DNA of 64,000 nucleotides from Candidatus Paceibacterota bacterium (GTDB lineage Bacteria > Verrucomicrobiota > Verrucomicrobiia > Limisphaerales > UBA8199): positions 73,492-137,491 of the forward strand of contig DAOTCE010000010.1 in the NCBI GenBank assembly GCA_035452965.1, given 5' to 3'. The notes under the pieces were generated by a model. That model was not told the origin of the DNA and searched no databases. It saw nothing but the letters and a program-made list of their open reading frames with translations. Below, in pieces: positions 1 through 8,673 of this stretch. The position numbers and the translations under genes are program-made. How positions within the stretch are numbered: the first letter of the stretch is position 1; the number at the start of each line of letters is the position of its first letter.

Positions 1-1639
1 CGCTCACAATTATCACCTCATTAGCCGCTACCGCATCCAGCGCGGCCAGCAGGTCCATCACTTCCTGGTCCGGCAGCGCCAGCTGCGGGTCCTCCATGAA
101 AGGCACCAGGGTGCCGTCGTAATCCAGCAACAGGGCCCGCCGGGCGGCCGAGCGGTATTGCTGGATAACCTCGGCCAGCACCCGGCCGCTCAACGCCCGC
201 GCCCGCCGCGCCGCCTCCGTCTTTTGAGTGGAAACCAGGGCCTGGACGAAGTCCTCCGCCCACCTCACCACGTTGTAGCGGCGCAGCCGGTCCTGGAGCA
301 GGCGATTGCGCCGCACCTGTTCCTCCACCGGCATGCCCAGCGCCTGCTCCAGCGCCTGCGCAAAGTCGCCGCTATGAAGCGGATTGATAATCAGCGCCTC
401 GCCCATCTCCTTCGCCGCCCCGGCCATCTCACTCAGGATGAGCACGCCCGTCTGATCGGGGCGCGAGGCTACGAACTCTTTAGCGACCAGGTTCATTCCA
501 TCCCGCACCGGGGTGATCAAGGCAACGTCGCAGGCGCGGTACATCGGCACAAGCTCTTCAAACCCAACGTTGCGAAACTGGTAAACCAGGGGCGTCCAAT
601 GGACATTCCCATAGGCCCCGATAATTCGTCCCACGGTTTGCTCCAGCTCCTGTTTCATAGCCTGGTAGCTCTCCACGCCAATCCGCGACGGCGCTACCGA
701 CACCACGAACACCACCTTCCCATGCCACTGTGGGTTGCGCTTGAGGAAGCAGTCGTAGCCGCGCAGCCGGTTGATCAGACCTTTGGTGTAATCCAGCCGG
801 TCCACCGAGAAGATCACCTTCTGGCCGACGCATTTAGCCCGCAGTTCCGCCACGCGCGAGTCCGTTTCCGGCGAGGCCGCCGCCCGCGCGAAGCGCTCGT
901 AATCAATCCCCATCGGAAATGTGTCCACCTTGACCACGCGCTCCCGCAACGTCAGGCTGCCAAGCTGGTGCTCGTAGCCGACCGACCGCAGCACGCTCGT
1001 CAGAAAGTCGCGCGTGTAGTCGTAGGTGTGGAACCCCACCAGGCTTGCGCCCAGCAGTCCCTCGACAATCTCCACCCGCCAGCTTCTTGGCAACAGCCGA
1101 AACACCTCGTACGACGGGAAGGGGATATGCAGGAAGAACCCGATCGGCAGGTCTGGAAACCGCTCCCGCACCATCCCGGGCACCAGCATGAGCTGGTAGT
1201 CATGGACCCACAGCAAGTCGTCCGGCCGCAGCACCTTCAGCGTCGCTTCGGCAAAAACGCGGTTTACCTGCTTGTACTCTTCCCAGTAATCCTCCTCGTA
1301 GTGCGTCAGGTCCGGGAAATAGTGAAACAGCGGCCAGAGGGTCTTGTTGCAGAACCCGTGATAAAACCGGTCCATCTGGTCCTCCGGCAGAAAGACCGGC
1401 AGGGCCTTGAACTCCTGTTCCGCGTAAGCCTTCACTGCCGGTTCGTCCTCGGGCGCCACGGTCGCCCCGGGCCAACCCAGCCAAACAAACTCCGGCCGCT
1501 CCTCGAAACCCGCGGTCCCGCGCTCCAGGTAGCTCCAGACGCCCGTGGTCAGGCCTCCGGAACTCACAGTGAACTGCAGGTTGCCGTCCGCTTTGGTCGC
1601 GGTGAACGGCAGCCGGTTGGAGACAATGACCAGGCGCAT
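1..1639 (-). CDS. otsA: Trehalose-6-phosphate synthase/phosphatase fusion (C-terminus cut by window edge)
   Basis: Glycosyltransferase family 20 enzyme that joins UDP-glucose and glucose-6-phosphate to trehalose-6-phosphate. I read it on the minus strand from the ATG at 1639. The N-terminus starts RLVIVSNRLP (residues 2-11), and the GT20 acceptor-site motif VHDYQLM lies at about residues 145-151. After roughly 500 residues the frame enters a HAD phosphatase domain with DYDGTL (506-511), the nucleophile motif of OtsB. The protein is therefore a TPS-TPP fusion that makes and dephosphorylates the sugar phosphate. No stop is reached before base 1, so the phosphatase half is incomplete. No strong ribosome-binding site is visible. 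Trehalose synthesis for osmotic or desiccation stress is the expected role. Confidence 0.93.
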   Translation of the reverse strand, partial: MRLVIVSNRLPFTATKADGNLQFTVSSGGLTTGVWSYLERGTAGFEERPEFVWLGWPGATVAPEDEPAVKAYAEQEFKALPVFLPEDQMDRFYHGFCNKTLWPLFHYFPDLTHYEEDYWEEYKQVNRVFAEATLKVLRPDDLLWVHDYQLMLVPGMVRERFPDLPIGFFLHIPFPSYEVFRLLPRSWRVEIVEGLLGASLVGFHTYDYTRDFLTSVLRSVGYEHQLGSLTLRERVVKVDTFPMGIDYERFARAAASPETDSRVAELRAKCVGQKVIFSVDRLDYTKGLINRLRGYDCFLKRNPQWHGKVVFVVSVAPSRIGVESYQAMKQELEQTVGRIIGAYGNVHWTPLVYQFRNVGFEELVPMYRACDVALITPVRDGMNLVAKEFVASRPDQTGVLILSEMAGAAKEMGEALIINPLHSGDFAQALEQALGMPVEEQVRRNRLLQDRLRRYNVVRWAEDFVQALVSTQKTEAARRARALSGRVLAEVIQQYRSAARRALLLDYDGTLVPFMEDPQLALPDQEVMDLLAALDAVAANEVIIVS

Positions 1640-1877
1640 GGATTCAAACGGGCTCAGCCGCCTGGCTTGCTAATTTCCTCTTCGGACTGCTCATGGTAAC
1701 AGCATCTTACTTCTGTTGTGGTGCTCCCGCTACTTCCAATGGCCAACGGGATTGTTTCTGGCCGAATAACCGTCCCCTCGCGCGACAACTCCGCCGTCCC
1801 GCCAAACCGGAATCGCAAACACCGCGCCCCTCATCCGCGCTCAAGCCTGGCGGCTGAAGCGGGATGGCCGGGATGGA

Positions 1878-2225
1878 TCAATCTTGCGGGGGCCGGCGGG
1901 CGACCAGCACGCCAATCAGCAAGCCGACGCCGAAGGCCACACCGACGGAATGGTAAGGATGCTCGCGGACGACAACATCGGCCTTCTTCGCCGCGGCCTT
2001 GGCGGCCACGACCGCCTGCTGCTGCAGCGCCTCGCTGGTGGCTTTCGCGCGCTCCAACGCCGCTCCCAGGCGCGTCCGGGCATCCTTGGCCTTCTCGGTC
2101 AGATCACCGGCGGTGGCTTTGAGCAAGGTCTCGGAATCGCGCACTAATACCCGCAAGTCTTCCAGCACGCGTTCGCGCGCCAGGTCGCTGTGAGCACGTT
2201 CAATGTTGGCAAAGTGTGTTTCCAT
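1878..2225 (-). CDS. DUF883 / ElaB-YqjD family protein
   Basis: 115 residues. The first two thirds is a charged amphipathic helix with an Ala/Lys-rich segment (about residues 40-85). It is followed by the family hallmark REHPYHSVGVAFGVGLLIGVL, shown here only in part: REHPYHSVGVAFG and then a glycine-zipper transmembrane helix, ending in RRPPQD. YqjD/ElaB homologues in E. coli are inner-membrane, ribosome-associated, stationary-phase proteins. An AGG sits about 8 bases before the ATG. It follows the acr3 end of the arsenic operon in the same direction but is separated by about 190 bases, so it is probably its own transcription unit. Family call is strong; cellular role is inferred. Confidence 0.85.
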   Translation of the reverse strand: METHFANIERAHSDLARERVLEDLRVLVRDSETLLKATAGDLTEKAKDARTRLGAALERAKATSEALQQQAVVAAKAAAKKADVVVREHPYHSVGVAFGVGLLIGVLVARRPPQD

Positions 2226-2417
2226 ACGTTCGACCTCGTCTCTCTCGCTGATTGAATTGCGTCAGCCATCGCACCAAGGCAGGTTCACACGAAACAACAA
2301 AGCTTTCAAGTGCTTTGGCGCAGAGAGTTCGCCGGGGGGTAATAGGGGGCATCTTCGAGGCAGTTCCTGAACCCCACGGTGCCCGGTGCGTCGTTGGCCA
2401 TGAAATCTCCGGCCTCG

Positions 2418-3524
2418 TCAGCAATTCACGCTCACTCGTCTCCCATACCATCCCCGCGTCCGGTTGCACACGTTGCACACCGACAACATCACCGGCACCT
2501 CCACCAGCACCCCCACCACCGTCGCCAGGGCCGCCGGGGAGTCTGCGCCAAACAACGTGATCGCCACCGCCACGGCCAGTTCAAAGAAGTTGCTTGCCCC
2601 GATCAGCGCCCCGGGGGAGGCGACATTGTGCTCCACCCGAAACCAGCGCATCAGAAAATACGTCAACCCCGAATTGAAATACACCTGCACGATAATCGGC
2701 ACCGCGATCAGCAGCACTGCCACCCACCGGCTGGTCAGGTTCTTCGACTGAAAGGCGAAAATCAGCACCAGCGTCAGCAGCAGCGTCCCAATCATCACCG
2801 GGTGGAACTTCCGCAGGAACTTCTCCTCAAACCACTGCTTCCCGCGCGACTTGAGCAGCGCGGTGCGCGTCAGCCACCCGGCAGCCAGCGGAATCACGAT
2901 GAATACCACCACCGAGGTGATGAGCACCATGGCCGGGACCACCACCTGTGCCACTCCGCACAGGAACATCACAATCGGCGCGAAGGCCACCAGCATGATC
3001 AGGTCATTCACCGCCACCTGCACCAGCGTGTAGGCCGGGTCGCCCTCGGTTAGGTACGACCACACGAACACCATCGCCGTGCACGGCGCCGCCGCTAGGA
3101 TGATCAGGCCCGCCGTGTAGCCGCGCGCCGTCTCCGGGTCAATCCACCCCGCGAACAGCTTCTGCATGAACACCCACGCCAGGAATGCCATCCCGAACGG
3201 CTTCACCAGCCAGTTTACGAATAGCGTCACCATCAGCCCCTTGGGCTTGCGCGCGATCCCTCCAATCACCCCGAAATCCACCTTCAGCATCATCGGGTAG
3301 ATCATCAGCCACAACAACACCCCGATCGGCACGTTCACCTGCGAGCCCTGCCCGAACTCCAGCCGGCTTAACGCTTCCGTCACATCCGGCAGCGCCCGCC
3401 CCAGCGCCACCCCGACGACCATGCACAGGAACACCCAGACCGTCAGATAACGTTCGAAGAACGCCAGCCGCTTCGGTGCTGGCTGGGCCAGTTCGCCGGT
3501 CGTCGCAGTCACGGAATTGCTCAT
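2418..3524 (-). CDS. acr3: ACR3-family arsenite efflux permease
   Basis: 368-residue, about 10-helix membrane protein that exports As(III), last gene of the arsenic operon. It carries the conserved cysteine segment AAAPCTAMVFVWSYLTEGDP in the middle and GASNFFELAVAVAI near the C-terminus, both signatures of ACR3 rather than the ArsB fold. The ending VLVEVPVMLSVCNVCNRTRG is also typical of ACR3. A longer reading frame runs upstream to 3596, but I chose the ATG at 3524 because GAGAGG lies just ahead of it and it falls 7 bases after the arsC stop. ArsC supplies its substrate. Confidence 0.95.
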   Translation of the reverse strand: MSNSVTATTGELAQPAPKRLAFFERYLTVWVFLCMVVGVALGRALPDVTEALSRLEFGQGSQVNVPIGVLLWLMIYPMMLKVDFGVIGGIARKPKGLMVTLFVNWLVKPFGMAFLAWVFMQKLFAGWIDPETARGYTAGLIILAAAPCTAMVFVWSYLTEGDPAYTLVQVAVNDLIMLVAFAPIVMFLCGVAQVVVPAMVLITSVVVFIVIPLAAGWLTRTALLKSRGKQWFEEKFLRKFHPVMIGTLLLTLVLIFAFQSKNLTSRWVAVLLIAVPIIVQVYFNSGLTYFLMRWFRVEHNVASPGALIGASNFFELAVAVAITLFGADSPAALATVVGVLVEVPVMLSVCNVCNRTRGWYGRRVSVNC

Positions 3525-3531
3525 ACGCCTC

Positions 3532-3978
3532 TCACTGCTCGACTGCCGCCGCGCCGAACGCCCCAGGCAAAGTCTCAACGAATTTGCGGATTTCATCCCT
3601 CACACGGCGATACACCGCCAACTTCCCCTCGCCGTCGGGCAGCTGCTTTGTCAGTTCCGGCGGGTCCTCAAACTCCGCCTGAACCTGCTTCGTCCTCCCC
3701 GGGAAGACCGGGCAATTCTCACTGGCGTGCCCGCACACCGTCACCACGTAATCGAATTGCACCGGGCCGAGGTCAGCAAGTGTCTTGGAGTAGTGCTTCG
3801 AAATGTCCACGCCGGATTCCGCCATCACTCTCACCGCGTGCGGGTTCATGCCGTGCGGCTCAATTCCGGCGGAGTAAGCCTCGATCACATTTCCCTTCAA
3901 ATGCCGCGCCCAACCCTCCGCCATCTGGCTTCGGCACGAATTCCCCGTGCAGAGGAATAGCACTTTCAACTTGGCCAT
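3532..3978 (-). CDS. arsC: Arsenate reductase, thioredoxin-coupled (LMW-PTP fold)
   Basis: 148 residues. The P-loop CTGNSCR occupies residues 10-16. The redox cysteines fall at Cys10, Cys82 and Cys89 with Cys15 in the loop, the same spacing as the thioredoxin-dependent arsenate reductase of S. aureus plasmid pI258. The reaction is As(V) to As(III), with a disulfide cascade Cys10-Cys82-Cys89 reset by thioredoxin. It lies immediately upstream of acr3, and thioredoxin-fold proteins are encoded in the same operon. Cytosolic. The C-terminal helix (RVRDEIRKFVETLPGAFGAA) resembles the 35-residue ORF near arsR at 8674-8781. Confidence 0.95.
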   Translation of the reverse strand: MAKLKVLFLCTGNSCRSQMAEGWARHLKGNVIEAYSAGIEPHGMNPHAVRVMAESGVDISKHYSKTLADLGPVQFDYVVTVCGHASENCPVFPGRTKQVQAEFEDPPELTKQLPDGEGKLAVYRRVRDEIRKFVETLPGAFGAAAVEQ

Positions 3979-3993
3979 GGGCGCTTGCTCAAT

Positions 3994-4395
3994 TCAGCAC
4001 AGTTCATTAGCGCATGCCAGCAATCCCGCGGCTTGGTCCGCCACCTGCCGGATCCGGGCGGCCGTCACTCGTGTCTTCCCTTTTTCAAATCCCATTTCCG
4101 CGAGCTTCAGATGCTGGAAATCCTTGAACCCGGCCAGTTCCATTGTTTTGCGGGCGCATTCCTCTTTGCACCCGTCAACCACCAGTATTTTGGCCGCGGC
4201 CTTTGCGTTGGCCATAATCCCTTCGACTCGCCCGCCGATGCCCGCCAGGCAATACATCTTCCCTGTCCCGTCCTTGGCCATCTGGCGCGCGGTCCGGTCG
4301 GCCAGACCCCCGACATCGGACGCGCCCGAGCAGGGAAAAACCAGTTTTGGTGCCGTGGTGCAACTGCATTGAGTTTGAGCGTTCTGTGTATTCAT
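3994..4395 (-). CDS. DGC-domain putative zinc-binding protein
   Basis: 133 residues with cysteines throughout: CSC near residue 11, FPCSGASDVGGLADRTA, KMYCLAGIGG, and ILVVDGCKEECARK, which contains the DGC tripeptide that names the family (Pfam DGC). Members are small, cysteine-rich, often encoded beside arsenic, selenium or mercury genes, and have no firmly established activity. Here it sits between the CcdA-like electron carrier and arsC, so a role in handling thiol-bound metalloid or in supplying reducing equivalents is an inference from context. Confidence 0.85.
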   Translation of the reverse strand: MNTQNAQTQCSCTTAPKLVFPCSGASDVGGLADRTARQMAKDGTGKMYCLAGIGGRVEGIMANAKAAAKILVVDGCKEECARKTMELAGFKDFQHLKLAEMGFEKGKTRVTAARIRQVADQAAGLLACANELC

Positions 4396-4415
4396 GGGTC
4401 TTTGCTAACTTGAGG

Positions 4416-5114
4416 TTAAGGTGCGGAGTAAATCAGCCAGATGCCGCCAAGGAGCACCAGCACGCCACAGACGCACTTAACAACGGTGACGCCCTTGGAT
4501 TGCTCGTTCCAGTTCAGGAAGCGCTGCACCAACTCCGTGGATGTGCCGGCCGCCACGATCACCGCGCAATGCCCGATGCCGTAGGACAGCAGCAGCGACG
4601 CGCCGTAGAACGCGCTCGTCTTCGCCGCCCGGAATACCACACCCAAAATCGGCGCCATGAACGCGAACGTGCAAGGGCCAAGCGCGACGCCGAAAATCAG
4701 CCCCAGCAGGAACGCCGCCACCAACCCTTTGCGCTTCATTCCAACCTGTCCTGGTCCCGACCACGGCATCGGGATGAGGCCCACCAAGTGCAGCCCCACC
4801 ACCAGAAAGATCGCCGCCACGAAGTAGTTTCCCCATCGCCCCACGTCCCCCATCATCCGTCCCGCCGCCGCCGTGACCGCCCCAATGGCCGCAATCGTCA
4901 CCAGGATCCCCACCGCAAATAGCGTCGCGATCCCGCTCGCCCGCGCGGTGCTCACCCGCCCCTGCCCGCTGATGAACCCGACAATCAGTGGGATGCTCGC
5001 CAAATGGCACGGGCTGAGAACAACGCTAAGCACGCCCCACACCGCTGACGCCACCAGCGCCACCAGCGGGGCACCTTCAACGGCGTGCGACAACGCAGAA
5101 AGGAACTGCTCCAT
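4416..5114 (-). CDS. CcdA/DsbD-type transmembrane electron carrier
   Basis: 232 residues, about six membrane helices. The two membrane cysteines of the DsbD-beta/CcdA fold are present as SPCHLASIPL (first helix) and GPCTFAFMAPI (fourth helix), each next to a proline. The family moves electrons from cytosolic thioredoxin to periplasmic thiol proteins. The adjacent upstream gene (5123-5545) encodes a secreted thioredoxin-fold protein, a natural partner. Together they would keep a periplasmic thiol reduced while arsenicals are exported. The link to arsenic is inferred from the operon. Confidence 0.88.
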   Translation of the reverse strand: MEQFLSALSHAVEGAPLVALVASAVWGVLSVVLSPCHLASIPLIVGFISGQGRVSTARASGIATLFAVGILVTIAAIGAVTAAAGRMMGDVGRWGNYFVAAIFLVVGLHLVGLIPMPWSGPGQVGMKRKGLVAAFLLGLIFGVALGPCTFAFMAPILGVVFRAAKTSAFYGASLLLSYGIGHCAVIVAAGTSTELVQRFLNWNEQSKGVTVVKCVCGVLVLLGGIWLIYSAP

Positions 5115-5122
5115 TTGGCTTA

Positions 5123-5545
5123 TTATTTTTTCGCTTCTACCTTCCCATCGGACTTCAGCCCCGCTTTGGATTTCGAGGTTCGGTCCGTGGATTTAAGCTC
5201 AACCCCCAGTTCCTTCCATTTCGCCAGTATGTCCTGTTTCCCTAGGAAACCCTCATGCCGGAAGCGTTCCTTCCCCGAAACGTCGAAGAAGATTTGTGTG
5301 GGGATAAGCTTGATCCTGTACGTTTTCGCCTCCCTGGGATTCTTCCATACGTCAATAAACTCGACGTCCAACTGCCCCGCATACTCCTTTTTGAGGTCTT
5401 TGAGGATTGGGGCCATCATCTTGCAGGAAACACATTTGCCCGCTCCCAAGTCCACCAGTTTTGGAAGCTTCGCCGGCTCCGCCGCCCATGCCGCCGCCCA
5501 CCATACACCAACAAATGCTATCAGGATCTTAATAGGTGACTTCAT
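5123..5545 (-). CDS. Secreted thioredoxin-fold protein (CxxC)
   Basis: 140 residues with a cleavable-looking signal peptide (MKSPIKILIAFVGVWWAAAWA, cleavage near AWA-AEP; string shortened in effect to the first 21 residues). The mature part has the active-site pair KCVSCKMMAP, then LDVEFIDVWKN and the cis-proline strand KLIPTQIFFD of the thioredoxin fold. The C-terminal tail is Lys/Ser-rich. It ends 8 bases before the CcdA-like gene, which is its likely electron donor across the membrane. Confidence 0.85.
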   Translation of the reverse strand: MKSPIKILIAFVGVWWAAAWAAEPAKLPKLVDLGAGKCVSCKMMAPILKDLKKEYAGQLDVEFIDVWKNPREAKTYRIKLIPTQIFFDVSGKERFRHEGFLGKQDILAKWKELGVELKSTDRTSKSKAGLKSDGKVEAKK

Positions 5546-5580
5546 AACTCATCCGCACTTCACGCATCACGCTTCGTCCG

Positions 5581-5841
5581 TCATACGACCGTCTTCCCGG
5601 CCTCCACCGTCTGCGCAAGCATCACCTTGATCTCGTTGACGCTTGGCACCTTGCCGGCCGCTTTGACCGTGCCATTCACCACCAGCGCCGGTGTCATCAT
5701 CACACCTAGCGCCACGATTTGCTTCAGGTCCGTGACTTTGTTGATGTCGGCGGCAACGCCCAGTTCTTTCACGGCCAGTTCCGTGAATTGCGCCAGGGTC
5801 TTGCACTTCGCGCAGCCCGGTCCAATAACGAGTATTTGCAT
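5581..5841 (-). CDS. Small thioredoxin-like redox-active disulfide protein
   Basis: 86 residues, no signal peptide. The N-terminus is MQILVIGPGCAKCKTL with a CxxC motif; later MMTPALVVNGTVKAAGKVPS carries the cis-proline strand. This matches the short glutaredoxin/thioredoxin-like family often called redox-active disulfide protein 2, which is frequently adjacent to ArsP/YraQ-type permeases, exactly as here (permease gene 23 bases upstream). Probable role: cytosolic thiol exchange feeding the permease or arsenate reductase. Confidence 0.88.
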   Translation of the reverse strand: MQILVIGPGCAKCKTLAQFTELAVKELGVAADINKVTDLKQIVALGVMMTPALVVNGTVKAAGKVPSVNEIKVMLAQTVEAGKTVV

Positions 5842-5864
5842 AAGCTAATTCCTTTCGTTTGAGG

Positions 5865-7193
5865 TTAAAACAATGCTCCGTAAAGCAGCCCGGTGGCTGT
5901 CGCCATTACGATGACCAGCGACACATACACCACCGTCTTCTTCGTGCCCATGGTGCTGCGCAGCACCAGCATGCTGGGCAGCGAAAGCGCCGGGCCAGCC
6001 AGCAGCAACGCCAGCGCCGGCCCTTTGCCCATCCCGGACCCGATCAGGCCTTGCAGGATTGGCACCTCCGTCAACGTTGCGAAATACATGAACGCTCCGA
6101 CTACGGACGAGAATAAGTTCGCTAGGAACGAATTGCCGCCGACCGATTGGCTCACCCAGTCCGACGGAATCAATCCCTCGTGCCCGGGTCGCCCCAGCAG
6201 AATGCCCGACAGGAACACCCCGCCGATCAGCAGCGGGAAAATCTGTTTGCCCAGCGCCCAGGTCGCATCCAGCCACTCGCGGCCATCGCCGGGATGCCGC
6301 GCGCTCAGCACCACCAACCCCGCGCAGCCGACGACGAACGGAATCAGCGGTTCATGCGGAAAGGCGAAGCTCAAGATGGCCACCGGTGCCGCCGCCAGCG
6401 CCAGTTCCTTCCACTTGAAACCAAACCACAGCCCCAAACACGCCCCCAAACCCGCCGCGAACGCGCCCGCCACCGGCCACTTCCACGCGTAAATGCTCGC
6501 CCATAAGCCCACCGGCTCCGCCGGCTTGCTCCAGTTCGCGAACACCAGGAAGCCCACCATCGAGGCGAAAAACAGCACGTTCTGCCACAGCGGCCGCCGG
6601 ACCTCCACCTCGGGCATGAGCGCCGCGGCTTCCGCTTTGGCCTGTTCCTCACGCCGGAAGATCAGGTGCATCGCGATACCCACTATCACACTGAACGCCA
6701 CCGCGCCCACCGCCCGCGCCGCCCCCAGTTCCAGCCCGAGCACTCGCGCCGTCAGCACGACGGCCAGCACGTTGATGGCCGGCCCTGAATACAGGAACGC
6801 CGTCGCCGGGCCCAGTCCCGCCCCCCGCATCCAAATGCCCCCGAACAGCGGCAGGACTGTGCAGGAGCACACCGCCAGGATGGTCCCGGACACCGACGCC
6901 ACGCCGTAAGCCAGCGCCTTGTTCGCCTTGGGCCCCAGGTAGCGCATCACCGACGCCTGGCTCACAAACGCGCTGATACCCCCCGCGATGAACAACGCCG
7001 GCACCAGGCACAGCAGCACGTGCTCCTGCGCATACCACTTCGCCAGATCCAGCCCCTCCTTCAGCGCGTTGTCAAACCGCGGCACCCCCACCGGCAGAAA
7101 GAACAGGAACACAAACACGGCGGTGAACGCGCCTAATACCTTCAGTTCCCGGCTCAGCAGTCCGCCGTTCGTGTTTAGGGTAATTCCGTTCAT
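5865..7193 (-). CDS. arsP: ArsP/YraQ-type permease (probable organoarsenical efflux)
   Basis: 442 residues, at least nine membrane helices. It has the family signature VCSCTVLPLFGGIWMRGAG followed by FLYSGPAINVLAVV, and in the second half ATLTEVPILQGLIGSGMGKG and AGPALSLPSMLVLR. ArsP proteins of this Pfam family (PF03773) export trivalent methylated or aromatic arsenicals; other members have different or unknown substrates. Position right after arsM, which makes methylated arsenic, favours methylarsenite efflux. The symbol is therefore context-based; the permease family is secure. Confidence 0.85.
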   Translation of the reverse strand: MNGITLNTNGGLLSRELKVLGAFTAVFVFLFFLPVGVPRFDNALKEGLDLAKWYAQEHVLLCLVPALFIAGGISAFVSQASVMRYLGPKANKALAYGVASVSGTILAVCSCTVLPLFGGIWMRGAGLGPATAFLYSGPAINVLAVVLTARVLGLELGAARAVGAVAFSVIVGIAMHLIFRREEQAKAEAAALMPEVEVRRPLWQNVLFFASMVGFLVFANWSKPAEPVGLWASIYAWKWPVAGAFAAGLGACLGLWFGFKWKELALAAAPVAILSFAFPHEPLIPFVVGCAGLVVLSARHPGDGREWLDATWALGKQIFPLLIGGVFLSGILLGRPGHEGLIPSDWVSQSVGGNSFLANLFSSVVGAFMYFATLTEVPILQGLIGSGMGKGPALALLLAGPALSLPSMLVLRSTMGTKKTVVYVSLVIVMATATGLLYGALF

Positions 7194-7211
7194 TTGCGCG
7201 CGTGCGGGCGT

Positions 7212-7283
7212 TTACGAACCGGCGCTCAAGGGCGACTTGGCGGCCTGCACCTTGCGAATCACGAGGATAGGTCTCTTGCTCAT
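7212..7283 (-). CDS. Possible 23-residue peptide between arsM and arsP
   Basis: ATG at 7283, TAA at 7212-7214; peptide MSKRPILVIRKVQAAKSPL plus AGS-type ending. It begins 8 bases after the arsM stop and has GAGG about 6-7 bases before the ATG, a better ribosome-binding site than most genes here. It is basic (four Lys, two Arg) and has no family I recognise. It may be a true small protein, a translational coupling leader for the permease, or chance. Confidence 0.3.
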   Translation of the reverse strand: MSKRPILVIRKVQAAKSPLSAGS

Positions 7284-7291
7284 TTCAGACC

Positions 7292-8176
7292 TCACCCGCA
7301 GCACTTGCACGCCGGCTTTTTCGCCGTCACCTCCAGGCTGGTGATGTAGTCACCGGGCTTGGCTCCGGCAGGCAGGCTGGCGATGATTTTCTGATAGAGC
7401 GGATCTTGCCAGTCCACCATGCCGTCAATGTATCCAGACTTCGGGGTCAAACCGATGTCGGTCAGGCCAGCATCTTCAGCCATGCGCTCGGTCTCAGTTA
7501 CCAGCACCGCCCCGGCCACGCAGCCCACCAGCGCCTCCACGCTATCACGAATCGCGGGGGGCAGCGGTTTGAGCAATGCCAGGTCCGAAACGGCCACCCG
7601 CCCCCCCGGTTTCAACACCCGCGCGATTTCCCGCCATACCTGCGGCTTGTCCGGTGACAGGTTGATCACGCAGTTGGAAATCACGACGTCCACGCTGTTG
7701 TCTGGCACTGGCAGGTGCTCGATCTCGCCCAGCCGGAACTCGACGTTATCTAGGCCCGTGGTCTGGCGGTAGGAGCCCGTGTTCTTGCGGGCCTTCGCCA
7801 GCATCTCGGCGGTCATATCCACGCCGATGGCCCGCCCTTTCCGTCCAACTTTCTTGCCGGCGATGAACACGTCGAATCCCCCGCCCGCCCCCAGATCCAG
7901 CACCACCTCTCCCGGCCGCAGTGCGGCCAGGGCGTTCGGATTGCCGCATGACAAACCCAAGTTTGCGCCTTCGGGCAATGCCGCCAACTCCCGCGCGCTG
8001 TAGCCGATGTGCTTGGCCAGTTCCTCCGAGGCCGCCGGCGGCGAGCCGCAACAGGTCGGCGTTGTCCCGCAGCACGACCCGCCGCTCCCGGCGATCTTGC
8101 CGTAACCTTCCCGCACTGCCGCGCGCACAGCTTCCGCGTCTTTGGTTGCTTTGATCTTCTTCATAACCAGAGTCAC
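7292..8176 (-). CDS. arsM: Arsenite S-adenosylmethionine methyltransferase
   Basis: 294 residues from a GTG at 8176 that overlaps the stop of the upstream gene (GTGA); an ATG at 8164 is an alternative. SAM-binding motif DLGAGGGFDVF sits at about 94-104. The three As(III)-binding cysteines of ArsM are present at Cys77 (LSCGNP), Cys169 (SNCVINL) and Cys219 (VGCVAGA). Extra cysteine clusters occur at both ends (SCCGTTPTCCG near residue 35; CKCCG at the C-terminus), common in bacterial ArsM. It methylates arsenite stepwise; the permease encoded next could export the product. Confidence 0.95.
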   Translation of the reverse strand: MTLVMKKIKATKDAEAVRAAVREGYGKIAGSGGSCCGTTPTCCGSPPAASEELAKHIGYSARELAALPEGANLGLSCGNPNALAALRPGEVVLDLGAGGGFDVFIAGKKVGRKGRAIGVDMTAEMLAKARKNTGSYRQTTGLDNVEFRLGEIEHLPVPDNSVDVVISNCVINLSPDKPQVWREIARVLKPGGRVAVSDLALLKPLPPAIRDSVEALVGCVAGAVLVTETERMAEDAGLTDIGLTPKSGYIDGMVDWQDPLYQKIIASLPAGAKPGDYITSLEVTAKKPACKCCG

Positions 8177-8652
8177 ACTTTGGTTTCCCCGTTGAGCGAG
8201 ATTTCTGGCGTGGCCAGCAACTCATCCAGCACCTCAACGACAGTCCGGACGCAGCCGGCGCAGGTCTTGCGCAACAGGTCCTCATCCCGGAAATACTGCT
8301 GCCCTTCCGCCGTCCGCAGGTCGCACCCTCCCAGCAGGACGTGGCACAGGCACGATCCGTGCCGCTGCTCAAAGCGCGCCATCAGATCGAGCGTCTTCTG
8401 ATAAGTTTGGTCCGTGGCCGAACGGTCCTGCTGTCCGCCGCGCCCGTATTTCAGACCCAGCGCCAGAATCCCGCCGGTGATCGCGCCGCAGACCTCGCCC
8501 CGCCTTCCCATTCCCGCGCCCAAACCAGTAGCCACCTTCAACGCGGTGTCTCCATCCAGTCCCAATTCCGGGGCATAGGCGTAGAAGACCGATTGCGCGC
8601 AGTTGTAGCCCGCCAGGAACTTCTCCATCGCTGCTTCATTCTTTGTCTTCAT
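8173..8652 (-). CDS. C_GCAxxG_C_C family redox protein
   Basis: 159 residues with GYNCAQSVFYAY at the N-terminus and the family-defining GLGAGMGRRGEVCGAITGG, then a C-terminal cysteine pair (GSCLCH, KTCAGCV). Members (PF09719) are cytosolic, probable iron-sulfur or redox-cofactor proteins of unknown reaction, often near metalloid or corrinoid genes. Start at the ATG 8652. Its stop overlaps the arsM start by four bases, so the two are probably translationally coupled. Confidence 0.88.
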   Translation of the reverse strand: MKTKNEAAMEKFLAGYNCAQSVFYAYAPELGLDGDTALKVATGLGAGMGRRGEVCGAITGGILALGLKYGRGGQQDRSATDQTYQKTLDLMARFEQRHGSCLCHVLLGGCDLRTAEGQQYFRDEDLLRKTCAGCVRTVVEVLDELLATPEISLNGETKV

Positions 8653-8673
8653 AACCCGTTCCGCTGGTTTGAT

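Noticed and set aside
158..1699. 513-codon plus-strand frame opposite otsA
   Set aside because: Translation is His/Arg/Gln-rich without domains; it is the antisense shadow of the trehalose synthase gene, which shows clear motifs on the minus strand.
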